This document shows, in pieces, positions 1 through 12,080 of a DNA stretch of 64,000 nucleotides. Position numbers and translations under genes: made by a program. Source of the stretch: Brassica napus (taxonomy: Eukaryota > Streptophyta > Magnoliopsida > Brassicales > Brassicaceae); NCBI RefSeq assembly GCF_020379485.1, contig NC_063448.1, forward strand, positions 7,525,726-7,589,725, read 5' to 3'. The notes under the pieces were generated by a model. It was not told the origin of the DNA. It saw only the letters and a list, made by a program, of their open reading frames with translations, and did no database searches. The number at the start of each line of letters is the position of its first letter. Positions within the stretch are counted from its first letter, which is position 1.

Positions 1-730
1 CTGCAGTTTCTTCCTTCTCCCAATGAGCTATCAACTGCTCCCACACCGACCCGTTGATGAACCGTGGCTTCTTGTTCTTCTGCCAAACTGTCTTCCACGA
101 GTTTATCTGCTTTGTGTAAGAGTCCATGGCCTTTTCGTTGAATTTCTTACGGACTGTTTCCGTAAGATCGGAGTGCCAGTTGAACTCTTGCTACAAAACA
201 AACACAATTTAATAAGTAAATATATTTAAAAAAATGTTCAAACTTTAAAAAAATGAAGAGTTACTATACCGCGAACTGACGAAACCACAACTCTCGTTCG
301 TCGGAAGGGATCACACTCCACTTTGGATATCCAAAACGGAGCATGGAGTACATCATCTGGTTGATGCTCCGGCTAATGCCATTTTTCGACTTGGTGAACC
401 TTTAAAAAAAATACAAGTTAGCAAGTTAATTAAAGGAAAAAATATAACGGTACAAATAAAAAAATACTAACCAAGTGCTATGGCCTCGTCGTGGGTTGGT
501 TTGGAGAAACGGGAGATGCTCTCGACCTGGTTGTTGAACCAATAGATGAACCGGCATGACCCCCGGATCCTATTGAGCAGCAGCGTGAGGGGCAGCGTGA
601 GGGGCTGAGGGAGCTGGAGCGGGAATATATGCGGGAACCGAGTCATGAGACGATCCCGATGCATGGGAACTGCTCACCGAACTACGTCGAAGACGGGCTG
701 CGGGGCGGACTTCATCCTCGGCCCTAAAAA
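1..730 (-). pseudogene. CACTA second ORF, Transposase_24/PTTA-like protein, partial
   Basis: Read on the minus strand, three exon-like blocks are seen: about 730-472 (Ser/Pro/Ala-rich start, then a segment with CRFIYWFNNQVES), about 400-290 (ending ERELWFRQFA) and about 195-1 (starting QEFNWHSDLTETVRKKF). The order and the ELWFRQFAQEF...W motif match the plant En/Spm Transposase_24 family, the second protein of CACTA elements; its exact role is not established. Within the first block the reading frame changes between 570 and 660, so at least one small indel is likely, which is why I call it broken. The gene continues past the left edge. A GA-rich possible 5' exon and promoter lie at about 1380-1570. 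Confidence 0.65.
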
Positions 731-1574
731 AAAAAATTAACCCATCAAACATATTTTCAAATCATTTCTATTTTTAATGTTTTCATTTATATATTTACAA
801 AAGGTTTTATAAACGTTTTTAAAAAAACTATTAAACCTTTTATATATATATATATATGTATACAAAATTATAAAATTTTTATAAATATAGAAAATTGTTG
901 TTAAAAATTTATAAATGAAGAAAAATGTTGTTAAATATTTATATTTTTTTTTAAAAAACGTTTTATTATACATAGTTTATTAGTGGAAACTTATAAAAAA
1001 TTATAAAAAATTTTAAAATTTTTATTATACATGATTTACATATATATATATATATATGTATATATACAAAATTATAAAAAATTTATAAATATAGAAAAAT
1101 GTTGTTAAATATTTTTAAAAAATTTTAAAAACGTTTTATTATATATAGTTCATTACTGGAAACTTGAAAAACGTTTTTAAAAATAAAAAAAAACGTTTTA
1201 AAAAATCAAAAAACATTTTTAAAAATCAAAAAATGTTCCAAAAAAAACTAAAACAACAATCCAAACAACAATCTTAACTTATATATCCTAAACTATCCAT
1301 TCAATCCTAAAATTTTCAATCAAACAACCTAAAATCCGAGATCAACTTCCAAAACCCTAAACAATTGATAAAAAAGAAGGTTTGGGATGATTCTTACATG
1401 ATTTGGGGTTTGGGGAAGAGATACGAGGGTGAGGAGAGGATTCGCCGGTGAAGAGAGGTGGAGAAAGGCCGGAATCGCCGGAGAGGGGGAGAAATCGCCG
1501 GAGTGTTTTCGTTTTGTGAGAGAGAGGCCGCGGAGATAACGAAGAAGGAAGAAGAAGGGTTTTTATATCCGAGG

Positions 1575-2220
1575 ATTCCGACGGACACGGGTTCGTCGGT
1601 ATTCCGTCGGTATAATTAAAATATACCAAATGCCGATTCGCAAAAATTTTCAAGCGGTTTGGTTCTCCCGGGCTAATTGAAATTCCGACGGAATGTGTCC
1701 GTCAGTATTTTCCGACGGACACATTCCGTCGGTATATTCCGACGGAATTCCGACGACTTAGTGTTTAGGGTGTTGATTTCAAGTTTCTAAATGTAAAATC
1801 CAAATCTTTGATAATATATATAGTATTTGCATAAAGATTTAACAATAAAAATGTTTTATAACACGATTTTACACAACAACACTTTTTGTAGTGTAAGCTT
1901 ATATAAATATGATTGTATAAGTATATAATGTTAAGATGAGATGTTATGAAAACAATGATATGCATACATAAATATTTTAATGAGTTGTGATATTTGAACG
2001 GTTGCGATCTAATACTATACTAAACACTTATTATGTGTTATTTTCATAGTTTTGGCATCTAAATTTATAGATTTTTATGATTGAAACTTTATAGAAAAAC
2101 ATGTCGTCGGTATTTCGTCGGTATTTTCCGACGAAATACCGACGACCTTTCCAAATTTTCAATGAAACCCGTTGTCGTCGCTATGTCGTCGGTATATTGC
2201 GAGGGATTTCCGACGGACCA
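1575..2220. repeat. Internal islands of CACTA subterminal-type repeats
   Basis: Two clusters (about 1575-1760 and 2100-2220) carry the same CCGACGGAATTCCGACG-like units as the right subterminal region at 6028-6460. They sit between the 3' end of the TNP2 gene (2239) and the probable start of the second gene (about 1570). The stretch between them is AT-rich and has no recognisable coding content. They could be a second promoter/transposase-binding region, or the trace of an earlier nested or deleted element. Confidence 0.6.
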
Positions 2221-2238
2221 TTAAAAAAAAAAAAAAAA

Positions 2239-5200
2239 CTAATCAGAATCTTCTGAATCTTCATCAAACTCCCCAACCTCGGCTTCCGGCTCTAAATGTA
2301 CGACAGCATCATGTCCAAACACAGTCAAATTCTCAACGAGTTGAACATTTTCCAAATCTTCAACTGTCTGGGCGTTGCTGGTAGAGTCTGGTTGCAATGG
2401 TTCATCATCATCAGAAGTTCCATCCACTCGTCCTCTTGGGTTGATTTGCGTTACAGTAACCCATGGATCGTCTCTGTACGTCACCCGAGGGTAACTGATG
2501 TAGCACACCTATACATATCAATTATACAAGTATTAGTAAAATATATAACATTAATTAATTATATTGGTAAAAAATTATGAATAGATTGACATACCTGATC
2601 AGCTTGCGAACCAAGAATGAAGGGATCATAATATTGAAGTTTCCGCCGCGAATGAACTGATGTAACACCAAACGCATCAATCTTCACTCCTCTATCTGGG
2701 GTGGTGTCATACCAATCACAATAGAATACTACACAACGCAATCCAACCATTCCAGGAAATTGGATTTCCAATATTTCTTTTATGTTGTCGTAGTAGACAT
2801 CGTCACCAGAAGAAGATGAAACACCAGCATCATATGTTGTCTTAGAATGACCTTTCCTTGTGAATGCATATCCTCGCGTACAAAATTTAGGATATGATTT
2901 GACCACATAGTTTGGTCCCTGCACAAATTCGCGTATCCAATCATCGAACACAAGACCTCTGGCCAAACCATCATTCACCTATAAATTAAAAACATATATG
3001 ATTGCAAAATTAATTAGTTTATATATATTAAATTTAAACTAATCATTTGCATAGGGTAATATGATATATGACTCACATAACTACGAAGCCACGCAGCAAA
3101 TCCTTTATCTCTAAGTTGTCGAAGCTCATCTTCTGTTGCATGTCTGTGAGTTATACGCAACTCCGCCATATATACACTATATACAAAAATATTATCAATA
3201 TGAAATAAAATTATTGAATATTAATCTAACAATAAATGAATAAATATTTTTACCTCTCATATTGTAGAACATCTTCACAGTTGGTGAGCAAATATGTTTG
3301 CAAATGAGCGTGCTCAGTGTCCGTAAGTCTCCGCTTCGTGAATTTTCCACTAAGTCATCTTATTTCCTTGAACATGCTTGGGACAGTAACATGATATGTT
3401 GCTCTCTCCCCTCTATCATCATGCCGAGCAGGTCTTCGGTGTTTTGTATGCACTTCTGGTGGAAAATAATTTCCAGCAAAGATTGCAGTTTCTTCATTGA
3501 TCACCTGTGCCACTATAGATCCTTCCACCCTGCTTTGATTTTTGACCATCTTCTTCAGATGATGCATATAACGCTCAAAAATATACATCCATCTGTACTG
3601 CACAGGACCACCAAGTTCCAATTCTCTTGCGAGATGAATAGCAAGATGTTCCATTACATCAAAGAATGATGGAGGAAATATCTTCTCAAGGTTGCACATG
3701 CTGACTGGTGCGTTTGTCTTCAAATTATTAATACCCTCTTCAGTCACTACTATGCTGCATAAGTCGCGGAAGAAAACACTAATCCCTACATAGATAAAAG
3801 ACATAATTTTCGTAAGTATTAAGTTTTTATAAGCATAATTGTTAAATATAAAAATAAATTAAATTGTAAAAATATAATATACCTGCAATTGCTTCATGAA
3901 CATTACGTGGCAATAATGCTGAAAAAGCAAACGGAAGGAGGCGCTGCATAATTACATGACAATCATGACTCTTCAAGCCAGTAAACTTTCCTTCGCTTCT
4001 ATCAACACAGTTCCCCAAATTTGATGCATATCCGTCAGGAAATTTCACTTTATCTGTAATCCAATCAAAGAACTCTTCTTTTCTAGCACCATCTAGCCGA
4101 TAAATGGGAAAAGGGGCCGTACCGTTCTCATCAACGTGAAGTTCAGAACGATCACAAATATCGACTAAATCCAACCTTGACTTCAAATTATCCTTCGTTT
4201 TACCTTGGATGTTAAGGACTGTGTTCATCAGATTATCGAAGAAGTTCTTCTCAATATGCATGACATCTAAATTATGCCGCAATAGATGACTCTCCCAATA
4301 TGGCAGATCCCAGAAAATACTCTTTTTGTGCCAGTTATGTAGCTCTCCAACCGCATTGACTCGAATGTTTTCATGTCCACCTACATCTGGCGTCCTTTCT
4401 ACATCAAAATACCTAAACTGCTTCAACAAATCTTTCCCACTAACTTCCTCAGGTGGACCATCAAACACCTGCTTGTTCTTCGTAAACGAAGTCTTACTCC
4501 TGCGGTATGGATGATCAGGTGGTAGAAATCGTCTGTGACAGTCAAACCAACACGTTTTCCTTCCGTTCTTTAGTTGGAAAGCATCTGTGTCATCTTGACA
4601 ATATGGACATGATAGCTTCCCATGTGTTGTCCATCCAGATAACATACCATATGCTGGAAAGTCACTTATTGTCCACATAAGTACTGCCCGCATCTGAAAG
4701 TTTTCTTTGCGCGAAACATCGTATGTCTCAAAACCATGCGCCCATAGTTGTTGCAACTCATATATTAGTGGTTGAAGAAACACATCTAGTGATCTTTTAG
4801 GATGATCTGGCCCGGGGACGAGAATTGAGAGAAACAAAAACTCTCGTCGCATGCACAAGCTCGGCCGTAAGTTGTACGGTGTCACAATAACTGGCCATAG
4901 AGAATACTGTCTTCCATGCTTTCCAAATGGACTGAAACCATCAGTAGATAATCCAAGATAAATATTTCTTCTCTCTTCCGCAAATTCTGGATATGTTGAC
5001 TGGAAATGTTTCCAAGCCTTTGCATCTGAAGGATGTCTAATCTCACCATTTGTGGAATGCTCTGCATGCCATCTCATTGCTTTTGCTGTGCGCTCACACT
5101 GATACAACCTCTTCAATCTTTCCGTCAAAGGCAAATACCACATTCTTTTGAATGGGATCAGAACTCTTCCCCTCGTCTCCTGATAACGAGGTTTCCCACA

Positions 5201-5947
5201 AAATTTGCATACATTCCGTGTCTCATCCGCTCTCCAGTAGATCATGCAGTTGTCAATACATACATCTATCACTTCATACGGTAGTTGAAGACCTGCAACA
5301 AGTTTCTGAACCTCGTAGTATGAACCCGGTGCAAGGTTATCCTCAGGTAGAATACCTTTGACAAAATCAGTAATCGCATCCATACATTCTTCAGCCAAAT
5401 TATAGTCTGTCTTAATACCCATTAATCTAGTTGCAGATGATAAGACTGAATGACCATCTCTACAATTTTGATACAAAGGTTGTTTTCCTGCATCCTACAT
5501 GTCAAAAAATCTCCTAGACTCGGGGTTTGGTTCTTCCCCTCTATAATGATCATGTACCATCTGCTCAGTACCTACACCATAATCTATATCTGTTCTAGAT
5601 TCTTCTAACCTAATATCAGGCTGAGGTTCACTAACAGGCTGAGGTTCGCTAGTACTACCATATTCATAACCAGTTTCCCCATGAAGGTACCAAACTTTAT
5701 AATTACGTGAAAACCCTTTCATATACAAATGAGTCCAAACATCAAATTCTTTTATAACCTTATTATTATTGCAAGAAGAGCAGGGACATCTTAACATACC
5801 ACTTTTTGCATCCGGTTGCTGTTGAACAAGCCTCATGAATTCTCCAATCCCTTGAACGTATTCTTCCGTAAGCAAATTGGTGTTCAGATCCAAATGAGGT
5901 TTATCCATCCACGAACGATAATAAACTTCTGAAGACATGATTTTCAC
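2239..5947 (-). pseudogene. TNP2-type CACTA transposase with two in-frame stops
   Basis: Multi-exon transposase of CACTA element 1, which would cut and reinsert the element. The first coding block (5947-5495) is the transposase-associated domain, with the Cys pair in LRCPCSSCNNN. It continues in the same frame after a single TAG (5495-5497) into the large catalytic block (to 3842), typical of the TNP2/Transposase_21 family, with the landmarks KRMWYLPLTERLKRLYQ, GEIRHPSDAKAWKHF and LSTDGFSPFG. After a short intron follow a DUF4218-like block (3804 to about 3250, interrupted by an in-frame TGA near 3357), a small exon (about 3176-3076, LRQLRDKGFAAWLRSYV), a DUF4216-like block (2978-2559, CDWYDTTPDRGVKID) and an acidic tail (2508-2239). 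Apart from two stop codons the protein looks close to complete. The domain assignments are by eye. Confidence 0.85.
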
Positions 5948-6027
5948 GGAATTGTTATGACTAAAGAGAATGAAGAGAGAATGAAGTGTGAATGAGTTGA
6001 ATGAGGAGGGGTTGTGTTTATAGGAAA

Positions 6028-6477
6028 TTGCTTACGGACCTCCGACGACTTTCCGACGAAATTCCGACGGATGTAAAGCAGTCCGTCGGAATTCCGTCGG
6101 AATTGTCCAATCTCAAACGGCTATACAACGGTCATATATATTTGTCGGCAACGGTCACATGGTTCGTCGGAATTCCATCGGAAAATACCGACGGAATTCC
6201 GACGACTTTGCTGTTAATCGGAATGTCGTTGGAAATTCATCGGAATATACCGACGAACTTCCGACGACTACAACGGTTACATTTTTTATCGGAATGTCGT
6301 CGGAAAATTCCGACGAACCATATTTCGTCGGAATTCCGTCGGAAATGACTGACGGAATTCCGACGACTTAATTTTTTTGTATTTGGTCGGAAATTTGTCA
6401 GTATTCCGTCACAAATGTCCGACGACCTTGGTGTCCGTCGGAACCTCCGTCGGAATTCGGTGTGTTTTCTTGTAGTG
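6028..6477. repeat. CACTA-1 right subterminal repeat array
   Basis: More than ten alternating direct and inverted copies of motifs such as TTCCGACGGAATTCCGACG fill this stretch up to the TAGTG terminus. In this superfamily such arrays are transposase-binding sites. The start of the TNP2 gene is just inside, so the array probably also contains its promoter. Confidence 0.85.
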
Positions 6478-8230
6478 ATATACATACAGAAACTCGTCAC
6501 AACATTACAAGAAACCATGCATATATAATCTCCTATATATATATTAGTAGAGAAACGTTTAAAAAACTATAACGTGTAGTTTGTATTAATTAAAAAAATA
6601 TCTTGATGAGTTTTTATGTAATTAGAATGCTAATTTTGCTTACGGCTTGAGAATCAATTAAAAATTTTGTTAGTCCAAAATAATATTGCTAGAGTATGTT
6701 ATATTATATAGTATATCCATTATAGACCATTCATTTATCAAATTGAATTCTTTCCTTAAATAAAACTTACGAAATTACCTAATGTGATTAAGATATATAC
6801 GACAATTAATGATTTTAAATAATAAAGATTTGCTAACAATTTGTATACTTTCTATTATTTTTGTTTAATTATTTATTATTAAAATAAATTACATAATTAC
6901 ATTAATCATATAATAAAAATTTAGATTTTTTTGTATATGTTATATTTTCAATATTTCAAAACAAGTATAAATTACTAAAATTGTTAAAAGTCTCACATAA
7001 ACTTTTGTGATGAAGGTTTAAATATTTTTCTATAATAAGATACAATGATTGTAAAATCATATGAATAAATAATTTTATTTTAATAGGTGTTTATGTTAAT
7101 ATATATATATGTGTGTATATATATATGTATATATATATATATGTGTATATATATATATTTCATATCGTTTAAATTAAACTATTTAAATCATATGAATATA
7201 CATACTTATATTTTGATATCTACATTGAACATATATTGAAAAGTTAATATTTTAATTTTGAAATTTTCATTGTTTTTTTAAATGAATATAAATTATTGAA
7301 ACCACTAAACATTTCACATTTTTTTTAAAATCTTTGGTGTAAAATTTTGTTACACATATATGCAAATAATCAAGAGCAATCGTTTGATTTATATGCGCAC
7401 GTGAACGTAAGCTTTTCATAACCATAATTAAATTTTAAATTGCTAAATCATGATATAATTCTAAGCTCTCGTATTTTCATTGTAACCAAATAGTAGGCTT
7501 GAGATTATTGGCCTAAACGTTAGGTTCTTATGCGATAAATGATTTTTTGACCTAAAATATTTTTCAAATGGGACCAGCTCATTAGTAAACAAATTATATA
7601 ATTAACAAAAAAAAATTTAAAAAATTATTTAAGGGCCAAAAATATTTATTCGATCAAAAATATAAATTTTATTTTCCAAACGATATTTCCTAAGATTTTT
7701 ATATAATTTTGTCCTGCATAAGACGCAGTTTGTATATATATTTGATTATTGAAATTTTTTTTTAATTATTGAAATAATATCTTATTAAGATAATAAGATG
7801 TAATTGATTGTAGAGGTCTGATGAATTTGGTTTGTCTTTTAGTTACTATTTTACGCTACGACTAAACAATGTAATGTTCAAGAATCAAGACATCAAGAAA
7901 ATATATCTGGGCAAAAGCGATGGACAAGAAAGGTAAGTGGAACTTCGACGGGTTTAGGGTTTTTAATGCTCCTCAACGTCATCGTGGTATTGGTGAATCC
8001 ACACGTGTGGTCTATGTGTCATCATCTCCACTCCTTACTTTAGGTTTCTTTGCAAACCATTTACCTTCTTAAGCAAAATGTTTGCGTGATTTTGCGTTAT
8101 ATTATATTACTATTATTAGAGATAAAATATCAGCATCAGAAATTCAATAAGACATTAACTAATATATAAATGATTATAGCTAATCCACTAATCGCTAATT
8201 AATTTTAAAATAGAAACTATAATAAACTCG
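6478..8230. other. AT-rich intergenic stretch without a recognisable gene
   Basis: Very AT-rich DNA with a TA/TG microsatellite at about 7098-7160. I find no sustained reading frame with a recognisable protein and no terminal repeats other than the CACTA end at 6477. A short segment near 7905-8070 has more balanced composition but no coding pattern I can support. Confidence 0.5.
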
Positions 8231-9003
8231 AATCTAACATGGTATCAGAGCCTATATCTTAAATAAGTTACATCTAATTAATATAACTCTATCCAACCGG
8301 ATATAAAAGTCGTAATCAATTCGCTCGACCGAGTATAACTGTTTAAAGTTCTGAATTACAAAAATATCGTCCTATAAGGACTAGGACTTAATGCATGATT
8401 ATCTAAATATAGTTAAGACTTATACTCATTATTATTGATAGTAAAAGCCTACAATGAGTCAAATAGTTTATCAAGTCCTAACACGATTTAATTATAGTTT
8501 ATCAAGTCCTAACGCGATTTAATTTTTAGTCTCTATTCACTACAAGAAAACAGGATCTTAACGACTACAGTATTAATAGCTAGTTGGTCGTAATATAAGC
8601 ATTACGACCAATTAACTTCAAAAATCGATTGGTCGTTAGAAGATGGTCGTAATTAATTATTAGAGGCACATTGGTCGTAATATTACGACTAGAGATTACA
8701 CTGGTCGTAACCTTACGACCAATTTACCTCTAATGTCGATGTTTATTAGTCGTAAGGTAACGACCACTTTACATCGACTTTAGATGTTCATTGGTCATAA
8801 ATTTGACCAACTTTATTTATTTATTTTCAAATTTATATTTATTTACGAATTTTATATATTAATTAAAATCAAATGTTTAAATTTAATTTGAATTAATTTT
8901 TTTAAATTTGATAAAATTAAAAGAAAATATCTAACATCCGTAAACATAATAATATCCATAATATAAAATATTCAAAATACAAATTAATTAAAACCGAAAA
9001 AAA

Positions 9004-9144
9004 CTAAGCATTAAGGTTTATTTCGTCGAAGAAGTCAGATGATGTGCCGGAGGTAGAAGCTGATGGATCCGGCTGTCCGAGAAAGGTACTCCCGTAAGAG
9101 TTTCTAGGCGCAAGGTTCCTAAGTTTCTTTCTACCGCCAGCCAT
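9004..9144 (-). pseudogene. Truncated second gene of CACTA-2, 46-codon remnant
   Basis: A short minus-strand frame starts MAGGRKKLRNLAPRNSYG and ends at a stop at 9004. Its position, to the left of the TNP2 remnant and preceded by a GA-rich leader at about 9340-9420, matches that of the second CACTA gene. It is far too short to keep the conserved domain. I infer an internally deleted gene from position; homology is weak. Confidence 0.4.
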
Positions 9145-9930
9145 AGCAATATCGTCAATCTGAAAAGAAAAAAAACCAAAAAAAAATAGATGGTTATAAA
9201 AAATTCAAATTTTTTATATAAAAATAATCTAAACCTATTCTAATTCCATCATAATCTAACTCCATCCTAATCTGCTTCCATCCTAAACTAATTCCAAACC
9301 TAATCTAATCACCTAACTAACCACCTAAAACTAAAAAAAAAAACTTACCTAGAGAGAGAAGGAAAGTCGTTGTTAGAGAGAAAGGTATGAGCAACCAAAT
9401 GGCTTCGCGAAGTCCGAGTATATATAGAGTTTTGGTGTTAGTCATAAATGGGTTTTAATATTACGACCAATGAGAGACTAGCGGTCGTAAAGGAGACGTA
9501 AATTTACGACCAATGGGGGACCAAATAATATTACGACCAATTAGGGACTAAATAATTTTTTTTATTTACGACCAATTAAGGGCTAATAGTCGTAAAGAAA
9601 AAATAAAATTACGACCAATGTGGGACGAAGTCCTTTACGACCAATTAGGGACCAATGTGGAAAGAATTAAGATTAGTCGTAATTGAGTCGTACTTTACGA
9701 CTAATTAGCTTCGTTTTGTGTTTATACCCTAAAACCAAAACCCCAAATTCCAAACCCCAAACATCATTAGTTTTATACACTTCTAAACCCCAAAGTACAA
9801 AGATTTTTTTTTAAACTAAGTTCATATATAATTGAGCAAACATGATAATAAGTTATATATTATTTGTAATGCAATACAAAGAGTTTAATAATATAATAAA
9901 ACACAAACACTGTAACATAATCAAACTCGA

Positions 9931-10629
9931 TCACTCGTCATCAGAAACATCATCCACTTCATCATTTTCTTCAAATTCATCTTCGTTGGCTTCGTCTGTT
10001 GCATCGTCTGGAAGTTCTTCATATCCCTGGTTGTGTGGATCAACAAGTAAGATATCATTTTTAGCTTGCTCAGGTACTTCTACTTCATTTACGACATCTT
10101 TTTGTAAAGGCGGTTGTTCATTAGTCAAGACTTGGCCCCGAGGTGTAACTTTTATAGCGGCTAACCAAGATATTCCAGATTGTCTGATCCTCGGGTATGG
10201 AATAAAACAAACTTGGTCTGCTTGAGATGCTAATATGTAGGGTTTAAATTTGTTGTACCTCCGTGTAGCATTTATATCAACAACTCCAAACTTGCTATAC
10301 CGAACACCTCTATTGACGGTGGGGTCAAACCAGTCACATTTGAAGAGAACGCATTTCAGCTTCACCAGGTCGGGGAACTCCACTTCGATGATCTCTTGTA
10401 AGATTCCATAGAAATCAGTTTCACCTTTCACACATACTCCATAGTTCATTGTTGCTCGCCCACTTCCATATTCGTAAGTGTGAAAAGTGTAGCCTCGTGT
10501 GAAATACATAGTTGTTGTGGTGACCTTAGCGACCAGACCTTGTATCAATTCGTGAAACCACTGAGGATATAATGGATCATCATAATCAACCTGGATCATC
10601 AACATATATATATGAATATATAACTTCAT
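9931..10629 (-). pseudogene. TNP2 transposase C-terminal remnant (DUF4216-like)
   Basis: A 232-codon open frame carries the same region as the DUF4216-like exon of the larger CACTA element: compare KLKCVLFKCDWFDPTVNRGV here with GLRCVVFYCDWYDTTPDRGV there, followed in both by an SQADQV motif and an acidic Asp/Glu-rich tail. The N-terminal and catalytic parts of the transposase are missing, so it cannot be an active transposase. It is the main coding relic inside CACTA-2. Its origin is clear, and any present function is doubtful. Confidence 0.8.
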
Positions 10630-11482
10630 TAATTATATAATAAATAACATATTTACGTTTGATAATAACTTAACCACGAATGTGCAACTACGTTTCTCGT
10701 AAATTGGTCGTTAATCAGATGGTAGCTTGTCGATGTAATTTAGTTGTACATTTACGACCATATTACGACTACCTGAAAGTGTGGTCGTAAATGCGAAGTT
10801 AGTTTACGACCAATTTACGACAAAACCTTTTAGTAGCAAAATTACGTTTAAGTTACGACGGACTTTAACATAGTCGTAAGTTAGACGTAACGTCGAAGTT
10901 AATTTACGACTACACATTTGTAGTCGTAAATGGTAGTCGTTACTCTCACGTTTTCTTGTAGTGATTAAGCTATAATTTTTTAATTCCTCCTAAGATTGTC
11001 ATCAAGTTAGAGATGCTGTACAAGATGGAACCATTGTTACCGAGTATATGTCGATGAAGGAACAATGTGCTGACTTATTTACTAAAGCTCTCCTAATACT
11101 AGGATTTGAAAGACTTTTGTCCAAGTTAGGTGTACTAAATTTCGTACTACCAACTTGAAGAAATTTTGTATATTAGCGTAAAAATATATGTAAATAATAT
11201 CCATAAGATATGTTCTCATCATATTAGGAAACACCAACTCTGTATATATATTGTCGTATGTCAATCAATAATAACCAAGCAATTCCATAAGATTTCATTT
11301 GATAACAAGTTTTTTTTGTTTATACCAAAAAAAAAGTTTTTTTTTTTGCTTGAAACTTATTTGTAAGAGAAAAACTTGTATGGATTCATGTATACTTTTG
11401 GACTACTTCGCTTGACTGGATCAGATACGTTTATTTTAATAAGTTTGGCTCATATCAGATATCGTGGCAGCCTATATGATAT

Positions 11483-11892
11483 TTTTTTTGGATGAAATTT
11501 CAAATTTATTCATCTTTTTTGGAAACTAACATTTACAAAAGAATTATATGACTACTTTTGACAATTTTTTTATGCTATGTGTAAGCGAAAAAGATTAAAC
11601 TGAAAGCCTCTACTACATGGTGTGTAAGAACCATCTCTGAAGAAGCCTTGCATACTTATGTCATGCGCTATACTTGAGAGATGAAATGCGATTCCGCATT
11701 ATCTTATCTATTGCAATGCACATGGCATCTGCTGTCATCCAGCTTGTGTGATATGTTACCTTGCATTACGTTCTCGCCAAATATGATAGATGGTCATTTA
11801 GAAAAGCATTTCGAAAAGGATAGTATCTAGCGTACCAACTTTCAGCGTCTGCAGATGGTCCAACGTCAGCTGCCAGACCGGATCGATATGAA
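11483..11892 (-). mobile_element. 5'-truncated LINE tail with target duplication
   Basis: The insert is bounded by a direct repeat GCCTATATGATATTT (starting about 11470 and 11894), a typical variable-length LINE target duplication. A T-run at the left end is the poly(A) of a minus-strand element. Read on the minus strand, the right part encodes fragments of the zinc-binding end of plant LINE reverse transcriptase proteins (SAESWYARYYPFRNAF, then a frame change to a tract like IWRERNA), followed by a 3' untranslated region. Several frame breaks show that it is dead. Confidence 0.65.
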
Positions 11893-12080
11893 AGCCTATA
11901 TGATATTTCAATCCAAAATAGCAGATAATTCAATAAACGAAGAACAATATTATTCATATAAATAAAAGTTGGACATAAAACACCATGATGATAGTAGGAA
12001 GTGTCATGTACGAAACAAACACACAAATTCATTAGACACACATAAACAAAAGGGAATCTGATGATGATGATGAAGCATCA

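Larger units (their letters stand above)
1..6477 (-). mobile_element. CACTA (En/Spm) DNA transposon 1, left end outside the window
   Basis: The right terminus is visible: the element ends at 6477 with TAGTG, the inverse of CACTA, preceded by TTTTCTTG, so the terminus reads CACTACAAGAAAACACACC inwards. Just inside it (about 6028-6460) is a dense array of short direct and inverted copies of a motif like CCGACGGAATTCCGACG, the subterminal repeats expected of this superfamily. The coding content is the usual two-gene CACTA set, both on the minus strand: a TNP2-type transposase (2239-5947) and a second protein of the Transposase_24/PTTA type (1 to about 730) that leaves the window. The left terminus is not present, so target duplication and full length cannot be given. 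Extra subterminal-type repeats lie inside the element at 1575-1760 and 2100-2220. Confidence 0.9.
8538..10963 (-). mobile_element. CACTA transposon 2, complete but non-autonomous (2426 bp)
   Basis: Both termini are present: CACTACAAGAAAAC at 8538 and its inverse ending TAGTG at 10963, flanked by the 3-bp duplication ATT (8535-8537 and 10964-10966), as expected for CACTA. Subterminal regions carry many copies of a motif like TTACGACCAATT and its inverse, unlike the repeat of element 1, so the two elements belong to different families. Coding capacity is reduced to the DUF4216-containing end of a TNP2 protein and a 46-codon start of the second gene; the catalytic region is absent. It must therefore have been mobilised by another element. 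Confidence 0.92.
8240..11160 (+). mobile_element. Decayed copia remnant split by CACTA element 2
   Basis: At 8240-8251 is TGGTATCAGAGC, the usual primer-binding site complementary to initiator tRNA-Met in plant copia elements. After the CACTA insertion (8538-10963), the plus strand from about 10990 to 11157 encodes the end of a copia RNase H, with MSMKEQCADLFTKAL and LLSKLGVLNFV followed by a stop, in the position of the usual KEQ-ADIFTKAL motif. Gag, integrase and reverse transcriptase are missing. I could not match the two flanks as LTRs. A 31-bp direct repeat containing TTTATCAAGTCCTAAC is present twice at about 8460-8522. Confidence 0.6.

Noticed and set aside
737..973. 78-codon minus-strand frame rich in Lys, Tyr, Phe and Ile
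   Set aside because: Arises from AT-rich low-complexity DNA in a transposon intron region; no protein pattern.
6001..6518. Overlapping open frames on both strands rich in Arg, Ser and Thr
   Set aside because: They are translations of CACTA subterminal repeats (CCGACGGAATT units), open on several frames for compositional reasons.
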